Shown here: one piece after another, positions 24,049 to 35,113 of the stretch
Position numbering within the stretch: the stretch's first letter is position 1
Layout of the letters: every line of letters starts with the position of its first letter
DNA from: Parascedosporium putredinis
Lineage: Eukaryota > Ascomycota > Sordariomycetes > Microascales > Microascaceae
Length of the DNA stretch: 64,000 nt
Assembly: GCA_949357655.1 (NCBI GenBank)
Contig: CASHTG010000017.1
Location: 558,001-622,000, forward strand
Reading direction: 5' to 3'
Position numbers and translations under genes: made by a program
The notes under the pieces: generated by a model
What the model saw: only the letters and a program-made list of their open reading frames with translations
What the model was told of the DNA's origin: nothing
The model's database searches: none

Positions 24049-25571
24049 CTACTCGTAAACAAAGCAGAACGGGGCCGAGCCAAGGGTGTCAATGAGGTCC
24101 TTGATCGGCCTGGCTTCTGCAAGGGGCTGAGGTCGAGGAGTTCGGTGATCTCAACCTCTGGGCTGGGGGCTGGTTCATCATGGTACCGGTGCCGGCAATG
24201 TTCTGCCGGGTTTCCCAGTCGAGGTTCTGCCAGACAAAGTACATGCGGTCGATCTGGCCGTGGTGTTGGAAGAAGGCGGGCTCGAGAGGGGAGAAGTAGA
24301 AGTCGCCACCGGGATCACCACCTAAAAGTAGGAAGAAGAGCAAAGTCAGTCTCTTGAGGTCCCATGGACTAAACGTGCAGGCACAATAGCAAACATACCA
24401 ATAGTAAAGTGACCACCGCCGTGGACGGCCATGCCAAGACCCCTCGCCTCGGGGTATCGCATGTCACCTTGGACAATCGCCTGGAATAGTTCGATATCGG
24501 GCGAGTCAAGGATCGTCGTCGTCGTGTTCCGGAGCGAGGCATTCTGCTTGCAGATAGCGCCGTTCAGGTTTCGCTTGATGCAGCGCGGGTTATATGCGAG
24601 CGGGTCGGCGGTGGTTGAGGGTCCGAGGTTGACGGTGTAGTTGGAGAAGGGTCCCTTCATCACGCAGCCACCACCGCTGCCGCCTCCCATGCCAAAGCCG
24701 AAGCCGCCGCCGAAGCCACCGCCGGCTCCGGCCTCCACAGGCTCACCGTCGCTGCCGAGAGAGGTTTCGGAGCCGTCAAAGAGGGAGACTGTTGCGGGTC
24801 GTCGCAGTCGAGGCCCCACTCCCAGTAGGGGAAGTCACCTGTGAACAAAGAGTTAGCAACCGTGGTCAGTGATCAGCTGGGTGGGTATTGGCCGTGGGAA
24901 GAGAATTACCAGTGTATCCGCACTTGTTCCTCATCTGCTCTTCCAGGGTGTGAATGTAGTACCTGTGGAAGGTAAGGAAGGTAGCCTACATGGGAGACCG
25001 GATCGTTAGCGTGATCGAGGTTTCCAAATGCGCCAGCTGAGAGATGGCGTTATAGCCCACTTACAGAGTTATGCACGAACGGCGTGAGGTTGTAATGAAG
25101 AACGGCGAAGTCGTCAAACGCCGTCTTGGCACCGTCGACGTCGGGATATTCGCTTTCGGATTCCATCAAGCACTGGAGAGCGCTGACATAGCCGATTCTC
25201 ATCTCGGCCGGCATGTTGCGCCTTGATTGCCACCGTTAGTATGAAAACCAGTCCATCCATGGATCCATGTAGATGTCATTCTCGATAGAGGCAATGAGAC
25301 TACACCTGGACGCGAAGATGGGTGTCAGGCGCGGAGCCACATAAACTTACCATTCCTTTCGAATTTTGACGTTCTCCCGCGTGCAGCCCTCTCCAGATTC
25401 GGGGAGGCGGGCAAGAGCATTTTCCATAGCCTGCTTGCTAAGGGCCTTGAGGGCATCACCAGAGGTGAGCTCCTCCTCGCTAAACTCATAGGTCTGAGCA
25501 GCGACGCCGGTGAGGAAAGTGGTGGCCGCGAGGGCGGCGAGGAGCTTCTTGACGACGGACATGATCGGCAA
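24049..25571 (-). CDS. Secreted short tyrosinase / catechol oxidase
   Basis: Type-3 copper enzyme that oxidises phenols. The N terminus (MSVVKKLLAALAATTFLTGV, ending AAQ) is a clear signal peptide; ATGs lie at 25571 and 25562. Several introns occur (for example from 25350 and from 24840). The CuA site shows His in VLHYNLTP, VHNSATF and FHRYYIHT. CuB shows VHGGGHF and FFQHHGQIDRMYFVWQ, so all six copper ligands appear present. About 60 residues after CuB the gene stops at 24049, without the long C-terminal lid domain of melanin tyrosinases; this matches the short AoCO4-like group. An unusual Gly-rich insert (GGGFGGGFGFGMGGGSGGGC) sits between CuA and CuB. Frame breaks near 24785 (C lost before LFDGSE), 24160 and 24125. 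About 400 residues. Confidence 0.9.
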
Positions 25572-26470
25572 GCCTAGGTTCTCCTTGCAAAAAGAAGGGG
25601 AATATGAAGCGACGGTATCGAAATGCTACTAGAAAGGAACACTGGACAGCCCGCAAGACACAAAGAACAACAAGGGCGGTTTGGCCGAGTGGAAGGGCAC
25701 GACCTGGTATAAGAAGTAAATACAAATACCTGCCCAAGGAGGATTAAAAAAGCTGCAGCAATAAACAGGAGCTTCCCTCTTTTTCTTCTTCTTTTTCTCA
25801 ATATATTTCCTTCACTACCCGCTCTCTCCTTTCCATTCATCCACTCTATTCTGCACGGGTATAATCTCGAGTACTCCCATATACAACGGATATAGTGAGG
25901 TCGCTGCCAAGGATTCACTAACACTGACTGTAGCGGGATGCGCGTTCATCAACCCGCCGCTGGTCGACATCAATAGGTACCCGTGAACGTTGATTAACTA
26001 GGAACTGGGAAATTGACTGAAGGGTTTTTAGACCTAGAATCCCCTCCCTGTCCGGCTAACCAGGTGTGCGCTTGGGGGTGGTATGGTCCGTGGGGGCTGC
26101 AGCCAAACCCTCGAGGAGGAGGTCTCCACGAACTTTGCAAGCGGGCGGCAATAGATAAGATTTCAAGACCTGATCCCAGGGCCGGCCATTTGTTGAATTT
26201 ACCCCAGAGCGGGATTTGTCTCCGAGCACCACCTTGGGTGAAGGACCTAATATAACTATATCCGCCCCTCACTGGCCCAAAACTTTCCTTTCCTGTTGTT
26301 TTAATAATTATATTCGCCCCTCCTGGCCCCTTGGCTCGTGTGCGCACATGTATCCTATTTTTCTTTTCTTTTTGGCATCGCATTTGCAAGTATCCCCATC
26401 CCTGCCAGTTTCGATGTCAACCTGTCATCTGCACTTTATATCTCTTGGCTAAGACGCGTTCATCTCATCC
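25572..26470. other. Tyrosinase promoter region and 3' flank of the small gene
   Basis: The stretch 25700-25830 is AT-rich and then T/C-rich. A TGGCCGAGTGG box at 25682-25692 resembles a tRNA A box but no tRNA follows. Pyrimidine-rich sequence lies at 26340-26560. No coding signal seen. Confidence 0.5.
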
Positions 26471-27036
26471 TCATTGGAAAGTTTTGCCCGCCCCCGCCTC
26501 TCTTCCCCCAAATCCAATCTTCTTTCTCCCAAGTCTCGCCGGCAGCCCCTTGACAGCGGAAAACCGGCTCTCAACATCGGGAATGATGTACGGGGCGAAG
26601 GGGCCTCGGAGGATGCGCAGGGCTTGGTAGATGAGGAGGCCTAAAGCCCGAGCCTGGGGAACAAAATATGCATTCTGCCGTGCCTTGGGTCGTCAGCGAG
26701 AAATGTCTTCCACCCTGTTGGTCGGTCTCGAATACGTAGTTTCGCGCAAGGTGATTGACGGGCTCAACGGTCATACGGTCATCAGCTCGTCCTCGACACA
26801 GCGGCTCCGAGCGCCTGGCTTCGCTCCATAGTACGGATGTTACGGGGTTGAAGATAACCCGTACACATAGGACAAGAAGGAAAAGAAAACAGATTTCGCA
26901 AACGTAAAAGGGGGAAAGAGAAGAAAATGGGCCAGAGCGCGGTGTTGGAACGTGAGAGGCAACCACAGGCCTCAGAGACGTCGTACGTGGCGACCTCGGC
27001 GCGGCTCCGTACATCGCTAATATCGGCAGAAGTCAT
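26471..27036 (-). CDS. Unrecognised small three-exon gene (109 residues)
   Basis: Not recognised as any family. Three exons join perfectly in frame: 27036-26967, 26823-26777 and 26683-26471. The introns are 143 and 93 bases. The first starts GTGGTT and ends GAG. The second starts GTATGA, has a CTGAC branch-like site and ends AAG. The product begins MTSADISDVRSRAEVATYDV and is polar for about 45 residues. It then has a moderately hydrophobic stretch (YFVPQARALGLLIYQALRIL) followed by RGPFAPYIIPDVESRF and a basic tail ending GAGKTFQ. The coherent frame through two introns and the protein-like composition are the evidence. The first intron boundary is the weakest point. Could be a small mitochondrial or membrane-associated protein; that is a guess. 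Confidence 0.5.
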
Positions 27037-29068
27037 CCTGGAATTTGCTTTTCCTCCTCTTGAGCCTCTGGGAACCGTGTGCGCTTCTCGACGGGCCACC
27101 CGCCCTTCTACCAAGTTCTTCCCCTCCCCCTCCTCGTTCCTACCCGTTACCGTGTCCCGGACGATCTAAACGATACTTGTATCGTGGGTAGATTAATCAA
27201 ACGCTCATGTGGCCTGATGCAAAGAACGCCTCGAGTTCGCGGCCTTGTGCCACGGAAAGATGAGAAGCGGCCAACGTTTCCCATCGGCTCCGAGCGCATC
27301 AAACTCTCGTCAGAATGCGCCACTAGGCTTTTACATGCTGGGTGGTCACATCAAGTTCTATGGCGAATGGATACACCATTTTAAGGAGGAGTTTGGACAC
27401 ACTCTCCATAAGAGAGGAATGGGTGAACTGGGAGTGGAAACGTGGTGGAAGGCAGACGGAAGCGTTATCCCGTTTTACGTTTGGGTGCCTCGCGGCAACG
27501 GCGGCCGGTACAGGGTTCACACTCTCACAGCCTGCCTTTGTTGTAGTTCTGGGCATGCCGGCAAATGAAAAGGCATCTTCTGCCATTCAGAGTTGGTCCA
27601 GCGTGATGACGGGAACAAGGCGGAAGCCAAGGGACCTGGCATTTCCAGAGAGGGGACAAGGAAGCGGACGACGGACCCGCAACAGCGATGCCAAGGAACT
27701 GGGGCCGTGAAGGGTGACGCAACCTACATGTAGGACAAAGTTGAGGAAAAAGCGGCGTTGATCGGGAAAAGGAAACACACGAAACGGAAAAAAGGACAGG
27801 GAAAGCGAACTCGAGAAAAAACGGATGCCTCAAGAGGTGAAGGGCGCGAAGATCAACCTCGAGCAAGGGGCACACGCGCACCAACTCAAACGAAATACCT
27901 TCTATTTCCCTCGCTTGCTCTTGGTATCACCCATTTCTTTCGGTCGGGCCAATGGGCTATGTGGGATGCCGAGGAGATCAAATAACGAGGTCTGAGAAGA
28001 CGAACTGCCAGATGAAGGCCAATATAGCGATTTGTATTAGTTGCGAGTGCGGCGACGACCAATCGCGTCCGGGACGGCAAAATGGGAAAATTTCCCTCCC
28101 ACTCCGCCCCACAGGCTTGACGATCCGTCTATATCAGCAATATCACTAATATCAAAGCGACAGTGCTCGATGTAGAGAAGAAAGCAAAGAAAGGTTCTTT
28201 TTATTAGTGGCCTGGTCGGGTCTCCCAAGTCCGCAAGTTTGCATAGACCTCCGAGTTTTACTTGGCTCGTCTTCTCGACGCTGATGTCTTAGGTAAGCTA
28301 CAACTACGAGGCGGTATCAGAGAGCAAAACCTGGGGGCGATGGATGAGGCGCCGGCCAAAGGCTACGTGTGCCTGTATCTACCACCACATAATTCCAAAC
28401 GGCTCTTCGCGAGCAAGAGGCCGCGAACAAAAAGCACGAGAGAGCTACGCTGATCGAGCACTTGGCGCTCCTACTATTTGCGCTTGCTGTCAGAGACGTG
28501 CAAGAGAGGGAAAAGAGGAAAAAGAAAGAAAGAAGGAAGGGCTCTGGTGATCCGAACTGGCTTGGGCCTCAGCAAGCATGATCCATTGATTTGAACGTGA
28601 CGCTCCTGCGGTAGGCAGTATGGGCCTTGTGATCCCTTGCTCCTCTCATCTACACGTCTCTCGGTGGTATATAGAGCTCATTAAACCGCCGCCCCGGAGC
28701 AAAACAGGGCGATCCACCATCGTAACACCTCTTCGATTCCAAAGCCGAAACGCCAAAATGAATAATCCTCTCCCCTTACAATACAATGCAAGAAAAGGGT
28801 TGGCTTCTCCCACGCCGCCCCCGTACGCAGAGGGACGAGCAAACCAGTGAGGACGGAGGCATGCTCCGCGTGACTGTTAAGATAACCTGGCATCTAACGC
28901 CAAATTCACGCGCTCTCAACCTCTACTCGTCGTCACATGGGGGTGACCAAGGGCGCCGCTTTTCCTCTAATTTATCGTCATCGTCATTTTGGATGAGTCT
29001 GCCGGCTTTCATCTTGGCTGAACCATCACGCGCATCCATCCTTTGAATTCGCGATATGTTTCGCTCGT
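27037..29068. other. Gene-free region downstream of RPB6
   Basis: No coding signal recognised on either strand. A perfect 12-base palindrome CCTACATGTAGG lies at 27723-27734. Purine-rich sequence at 27770-27850 and 28500-28540 accounts for some open frames. As RPB6 ends at 29069 on the minus strand, the upper part should include its 3' untranslated region. Confidence 0.5.
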
Positions 29069-29824
29069 TTACTGAAGAAGCTCCTCGCACGTCCAATCCT
29101 CGTAGCTATGGCGGTTGTCAGCCCTTGGATCTCTAGCGCTGCGCAGACAGCCGCGTTTCAAAAAGGGTCATGTTCCGGAATCATCACTGGTAGACTTACT
29201 ATCCATCAGGAAGGTACCGCCTGACGATGAGGGGGATTTTCTTCTCCTTCAGTTCTTTGATAGCAATCTGCAAGGGGTCTGTCTCGCCCTCAAGATCTAC
29301 CAATACGGGTGCGTTCATGCTGCCAGGATAGAATTAGGATGAGAAGATCTTGGCCTTGGATGAAAAGTCGAGATTGAGACCCATCTGCATCGTGAGAAAC
29401 TTATTGCTTACCTGATTTGAAGCGCCCTAGTTCCGAGAATCCTCGCCTTCTCGTACTTGGTCATATACGGCGTTGTGGTCCGGTCCTCAGTGGCAATCTT
29501 CCTCTCCTTCATAGATTTAGGCGCAGTCTTCCCGCGGCGGCGGCAGCGGCAGCGGCATCTCCGGATATGACCACATTGTCTTGCTCATCCACATTGGCCT
29601 TGTCGCCATCATTCTCATCGGCGGCGTCTTCCTCCCAGTATTCGCCCGCCTCTTCCTCGTCGTACATGGGCTCATCCCTGTGGTAGCGTTAGCGCGGCTT
29701 CCTCGCTGGGATTTTTGGCGTGATGCGGAGCGCGCCCCTCGGAAAGGCTCCCAGTTGGCTGCATCGAAAGGGGAGGAGGAAAGACATACATGCCGGCGTC
29801 GACATCGTCGCCAAAGTCAGACAT
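29069..29824 (-). CDS. RPB6: RNA polymerase I, II and III shared subunit RPB6 (ABC23/Rpo26)
   Basis: Common omega-like subunit of all three nuclear RNA polymerases. ATG at 29824 begins MSDFGDDVDAG, then an intron (GTATGTC donor). The acidic second exon (DEPMYDEEEAGEYWEED) runs into a poly-Ala stretch. The conserved core follows: RTTTPYMTKYEKARILGTRA then LQI, an intron (GTAAGC), SMNAPVLVDLEGETDPLQIA, and KELKEKKIPLIVRRYLPDG. A last short exon encodes EDWTCEELLQ, stop 29069. The core is nearly identical to yeast Rpo26 in layout. One base is missing at about 29535, where the GC-rich poly-Ala codons meet GKTAPKSMKERK. About 155 residues, as expected. It is transcribed divergently from TFIIIA. 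Confidence 0.95.
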
Positions 29825-30427
29825 CTTGCCTTGGAGCGCGGCTGGGGTTTGGAGAAAGAGTGTGCGTGGTTTGGATTCGAATCGATATCGGAGATGATCG
29901 CGGCCAAGGAATCGGGGACTTCCAAGGTGTATCGTGGTTGTCCGTCTGGTGGATTGGAAAAACCTGGAGCGGCGCTCTCAATTCTCGCCCACTTGAAATC
30001 CAGCACCAAAAAATTGTCCCAGCGCTTGTCGAAGGTCCCGGAAGTCTTATCGGTTTAGCCGGATATTCTCCGTTATCAGGTACGACATGTCGACAATGGA
30101 AGGATGAACTTGGTGGGGGCTCTCACTTGGGTTTCAAGGATTATCATAGGCTAGCTGCATCTGGACACCCCACCATCCAACGACACAGCACACACAAAAT
30201 CTCAAAAAAGTCTCTGACCGCCTAGAATTTCTGCCACTTACTTTAATCGATATCCAACATCTTATCCCATCTATCACTCCCTCTACTTCTTCATTTTGTT
30301 CGATGTCCCTTCTCTTCTTAAAGCATGGCTTTATAGAGAGTCATGTTCTTTAGGTAAAGAAGTATGGTGGCATTGCCAGACCTTATAGCTACTTTACTTA
30401 GTCACATTCTCACCATCCATCCTTACA
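29825..30427. promoter_or_regulatory. Bidirectional promoter region of RPB6 and TFIIIA
   Basis: The two ATGs stand 603 bases apart and point away from each other, so both promoters must lie here. The middle part (30230-30420) is AT- and pyrimidine-rich. I could not identify specific factor sites. Confidence 0.6.
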
Positions 30428-32331
30428 ATGTCTCGAAAACGTGAGCTCTCTTCGGAGCTCTCTTCAGAGCTCTCGATCTTCCTGGCACAACCGCCTTCCA
30501 AAAGTTGAATTTAACGCAAGAAGAGTCATCTGGTGAGTCTGCACCTGCTAGGTTGACCAATGATTTCTAATAAGCATCTCTCCCATCTACTCCCTTGTTC
30601 CATTTCTTTTGTCCCTTCATCATCTCACTCCAATATCGTCCCCGCCTCCGCCACCTTCAATCTTGTCAAGCCCTAACCTGGTTCAGCCCCGACGCCCCCT
30701 TCCAGTGTAAAAAACGACGATAAAAAATACACTTGCGATCACACGGGATGCAACAAGGCCTTCAATCGGCCTTCTCGACTTACGGCTCACCAGCGCTCCC
30801 ATACGGGAGAACGACCATACATATGCGCCTTTGAGAATTGTGACAAGTCTTATATGGAGGAGAAGCACCTCCAGCAACATATCAAAGGAACCCACGAAGA
30901 GTACCGCCCATTTGTCTGTTCCCATTGCAGCAAGGCATTCGGGACAAGCACCCGTCTCCTGCGCCACGAAGCTATCCATACCCATCGAAACAACCAACTC
31001 CGCTGTGTCGACTTTCCACCTTGCGAGCGTGGTTTCAAACAGCAATCCGCCCTCGAGCGGCACATTCGGAGCGGCCATCTCAATTTGAAACCATACCTTT
31101 GCAAGGAACAAGACTGCGGCGCTTCTTACGACTCTGCCGGTGCGTTGCGTAACCACACCAATAGGGAGCATACGGAAAACAAGTTCTGGTGCGACGAATG
31201 CCCTCGTCCTGAGGGTAGCAGCCCGGTCGTTGGCTTCACCACCAAATCTTTTCTTCAGGCTCATATGCGGAATGAGCACATGAACTGCGTGTTTTGCTCC
31301 TTCAAGTGCACCTCCAAATACGATTTGAACAAGCACATCGAGGTTCATCACAGTGGTATGACGGCTGACGACCGTAAGACTTTCCAGTGCATTCATCCTG
31401 GGTGCGACAAGAAGTTCACTAAGAGATCAAACCTCAACGTCCACACCCGCGTCGCCCACGAGGGCGTACGGTTCATCTGTGGCGCTACCGATCTCACTAA
31501 AAGCGAAGGCCTCGAGACCTTCCCCAATGAATTTGGTTGTGCGCGAGCTTTTGCGAGCAAGGCCAACCTAGAAGACCACGTTAGGCACGTTCACCTCGGC
31601 GTGCCCCGTTTACAGAGGCCGAACAGGCGTGTCACTGCGGCTGTCCAAGACAACATGGACTATCTTGAAGAGATCTCTGGGGCGATCGATGCGGACAAAC
31701 GAACGGTCGAATGTCCCCGCCTTGGCTGCAACCAGAAATTCATCCGCCATCATGACCTTCAGCTCCACTTGCCTACCCACGATGCCGAAGTCCAGGCTCC
31801 TGTATCTCAGGTAGTCAATGTGGCTCAGCTACCTGGACAGGGTAGCAACATTGTGCTCTCTGGACAAGATGGAGTGAACGAAGTCTCCATGCCGGATTCC
31901 CTTACACCGGATCCTCTTTGGCCGGAAAGTCTCTGGCCAGGTGAGAGTTTCTTGACGGACCCCAACTCAACGCAGGCTCCCAATCTTGACCTGTTTCACA
32001 CGCCCAACGATCCGGCAATCGACCCTGCTCTCAACGCCGGCGCCAGCTGGCCCAACGAGCCCCGCTCGTTGGCTCCAGTCTTACAGGCAACAATTTTGAC
32101 ATTGAGATCGCGGTCTCGCATAACGACTTCCTCCAACCCTTCAACCCTCCCAGCCACAACGAGTGGATGGCTTCCCAGCAACAGGAAGTGGAAGTTTAGG
32201 AGTTCCGCGGCTATGTCGACAGGGTTTCTGAAGATGCTGGTGTCGATACACACCTTTACCCGCTGGACATCGTCCCTGACGATGATTCTTGTTATGCTCC
32301 GCTTCGAGCACTCTGCTCTGCGGCCATGTGA
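30428..32331 (+). CDS. PZF1: Transcription factor IIIA, C2H2 zinc finger protein
   Basis: 5S rRNA gene-specific factor that recruits RNA polymerase III; it also binds 5S RNA. Exon 1 (30428-30532) encodes MSRKRELSSELSSELS and, after a frame break in an A run near 30500, KKLNLTQEESS. The intron is 30533-30686. Exon 2 carries ten C2H2 fingers. They start with YTCDHTGCNKAFNRPSRL and YICAFENCDKSYMEEKHL. Finger 6 has a long loop (CDECPRPEGSSPV) and finger 9 a long insert, as in fungal TFIIIA. A last finger (CPRLGCNQKFIRHHDLQLHL) stands apart by about 45 residues. Past 32085 the coding frame shifts to NNFDIEIAVSHNDFLQPFNP. A TAG at 32197-32199 interrupts EVEV and EFRGYVDRVSED; the frame then stays open to 32331. 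About 590 residues. Confidence 0.93.
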
Positions 32332-33118
32332 CTGAATCATGGACCAAAGCGAGCTCCCCTGTCTGGTTGCGCATTTAATTTGCCTTGCATCGCTCCTGGA
32401 CTTTTTATTCGTTTTTCTTTGTCGATTGAATTATGAACTGGATGACTGGGTACTAGACAAAAACGGGAAATGGAACTATGATCGAGATGAGGAAACAAAA
32501 GTAGGAAAGCTATAGCCTGGTTATACATGCACAGTATAGACAGGCTTGACGACGTCAATTATAACTAGACGAGATACCCGGCTACGCCTATGATGCTAGC
32601 CATGCGAGTTCTCAACCGCGAATATAACGCGGAGGGGATAGCTGTTTGACTTACTTTTTTATAAAAGAAGAAAAAGATTAATAAAAAAGTATTAAAGGAA
32701 TCTGTGGACATCATCTATTTGGATTCTTGAAGCGAACGTTGTTCAGCAACGACCTCACACTGCCCAAGACGTATGGCTTCCTCACTCGTCAATCTATGCA
32801 AACTGGTGCGGACATAGTCTATTGTGGATGCTTGTATTTCTCGCTGACGCCTATAACCAGCGTAGCTACGGGAAAAAGACGAGATAGGAGGTAGGAGGGG
32901 AAATATAAAAAACGGAAAGAAGAACAGGAAGAAAAATCGTCACTTCGTGCTAATAATTGATGCCTAGTCCATCCCAAGAGAAAAAGGGAAAAAAAAAAAA
33001 CACCCCAAAAAGCAGTATAATACAGCCAAACATGCATGCATACGTGTATAAGCCCTTTCCTATGCTAGCGCCGCGGAACAACATTGGATGACTGAAAGCC
33101 GTTCAACCTCCCCGGCCG
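32332..33118. other. Intergenic between convergent genes
   Basis: The gap between TFIIIA and the zinc transporter holds 3' regions. It is AT-rich at 32640-32700 and has an A run at 32988-33000. No gene seen. Confidence 0.6.
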
Positions 33119-33246
33119 AGGAAGAAGAAGAAGAAGAAGAAGAAGAAGAAGAAGAAGAAGAAGAAGAAGAAGAAGAAGAAGAAGAGGAAGAGGAAGAGGA
33201 AGAGGAAGAGGAAGAGGAAGAGGAAGAGGAAGAGGAAGAGGAAGAG
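33119..33246. repeat. GAA triplet repeat followed by GAGGAA hexamer repeat
   Basis: About 21 copies of GAA (33119-33183) run directly into about ten copies of GAGGAA (to 33246), a 128-base pure purine tract. It lies within a few bases of the zinc transporter stop codon (33248-33250), so it is the very start of that gene's 3' untranslated region, read there as TTC-rich pyrimidine. The plus-strand poly-Glu open frame over it is a by-product of the repeat. Confidence 0.95.
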
Positions 33247-33247
33247 T

Positions 33248-35113
33248 TTAATCAGACTCAACGAGGGAGTTGCTCAGCCCGAGAACAATCATGCCGAGAA
33301 AGGCGAAAAAGGTGGAGAGGTTCCGGTTATGGTTGAGGCTCAGGCTCTCGACGAACAGCTGTAGAGCCACGCTGACCATGATGCCGGCGGTGATGGCGAA
33401 GAGGCCGGCGTAGACGGCGGTGTTGGGGGCCATGTGCGTCTTGCGGGCGAGGCGGAACCACAGGGCGGCGACGGCGGCGCCGAGGGGCTGGCTCAGGCCG
33501 CCGAGGATGGAGGCCCACAGCATGGCCTTGGCGCGGCTGCCGAGGGCCATGTAGAGGGGCAGGGCAATGGTGAAGCCCTCGGTGATGTTGTGGACGAACA
33601 GGGCCATGAAGACGTTGAAGCCGAGGGTGGGGTTGGCGTGGTTGGTGGCAAAGGTGATGAAGCCTTCGGGGAACTTGTGGAGGGCGATGGCGATGGAGGT
33701 CTGCAGGCCGAGGGAGAGAAAGGCGTTGGTGGGCACGTGGTGGTGGTGTTGCGCCTCGACGTCCTCGGGGGCGAGGAGGGGTGGCGGGGCAGCATTCCTC
33801 GACGTCGACGGCGCTGCTCCGCGAGGAGGGTCTGCTGGCTCGGTGGGGGCGGGGCTCGCGGGCGCAACCTCTGCGACGTCGGGCTCGCGAGCTTTGGCTA
33901 GCCCCGCTCCCCGGGAAGGCCTGCGCCGTGGGACCCTGTTTGGCCTCGGCGCAGGTTTATGCGTCCCGAGGAGCTAGGTACGCGGGGTTGCAGGTGCTTG
34001 TAACATTCCTGCCCGCACGGGTCGGAGTATCCGTAGCAGGGCCCTAGCTCGTCGCACCCCTTGAGATCCTTGACAAAGGATATGACGCGCTCCTGCACAT
34101 GCGCCATGGGGGCCGCTTCCCTCCATTCTCGTAAGCCGGCGTGGTTTGGCTCCGCACTTGGCCGGCAGGGTGGGGGCCGAAGTAGGCCATTGGTGGTGGT
34201 TGTGATGGTGGAACCATTATGTTGCGGATGGCCGTTTCCGTTGGTGAGTTGGTTCGAGGCAAGGAGGGGGTAGATTCGGTGGTCTGTAGGTGGGTATGGA
34301 CGACGGGGTTCTCGGAGATCGTGGAGGGTGGTAATTCGGAACGATGAGGTCTACGGGAATGAAGTTGGGGGCGGTGAGGATCGTGATTGTTTGTTAGAGT
34401 CGGGGAATGGGTGTGGCTGTTGTGGTCATGGTCATGGTCGTGGTCGTGGTCGTGGGTGTGGTCGTGATCGTGATCATGATAATGTTCGTGGTCGTGCGAG
34501 TCGTCGTGGGAGTGAGCTTCGAGTTCCTTGGGGCCATCGTGATGGTGATCGCAGTCGACAACGTGAGAGGGCATGAACCGGTGTAAAAATCTCGAGACGA
34601 GCTGTATTCCGAGGAAGCCGCAAGCGAACCATGCGACCATGAGACTGCCGGCTGCTTGGCTGCCGTAGCCAGCCTCGATAAAGTATTCCTTTGCATTGGG
34701 AAGCATGCTGTAAAGGGCGGAAAAGAGCTAGCAACGAGAAAAAGGCGGAGGAGGGTTAGCGTCAAGACGTGTGCGATCGTAGGCAGGCGTGCCATGAGCT
34801 TACCATGACGCCGAAACTCAGACTTAACGAGCTGGCAAGAAAGACGCTGCTGCGGTTTATGCTGAAGCTGCTGTGGCCCGGGAGCAGACGAATCAAAAAG
34901 TCGACGCATATTACGCTGGAACCTAGAACGCAAGCTATTCATGGGGTAGTCAAAGGAAAGGGGGCCGTTAGCTTCTAGAGGCGAGGAGAAGAGAAGGCAG
35001 AAATGTGCCGACGAGAGAGCTAGAGTTAGCTAGAGTAAGTACGCACCTGCACCGCTCACGAAGCAGAGGATCCAGCCTCGCGTGTCATTGTCGATGGGTG
35101 TCCGCTCCATCAT
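33248..35113 (-). CDS. ZRT3: ZIP-family zinc transporter, ZRT3-like
   Basis: Vacuolar-type ZIP transporter that releases stored zinc to the cytosol. ATG near 35113 begins MMERTPIDNDTRGWILCFVS, followed by introns near 35045-34930 and 34800-34730. Early helices include FACGFLGIQLVSRFLHRF. A long hydrophilic loop follows with a His/Asp ladder encoded at about 34410-34530 (HSHDDSHDHEHYHDHDHDHT), a likely zinc-binding segment. A Ser/Pro region comes next, then a Cys-bearing block (CYGYSDPCGQECYKHL). The ZIP core is at the C terminus: LGLQTSIAIALHKFPEGF (the HKFPEG metal site), VHNITEGFTIALPLY, and AGIMVSVALQLFVESL. The stop is at 33248. Frame breaks occur near 34115 and between 33780 and 33900. 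About 560 residues. Vacuolar location is inferred from similarity to Zrt3. Confidence 0.88.

Noticed and set aside
25675..25692. tRNA-like A box (TGGCCGAGTGG) preceded by GGCGGTT, resembling the start of a Leu or Ser tRNA
   Set aside because: No B box (GGTTCGANNCC), no cloverleaf pairing and no matching acceptor stem follow within 120 bases.
33088..33336. Plus-strand open frame encoding a long poly-Glu protein
   Set aside because: It is the translation of the GAA/GAGGAA microsatellite and overlaps the end of the zinc transporter on the other strand.
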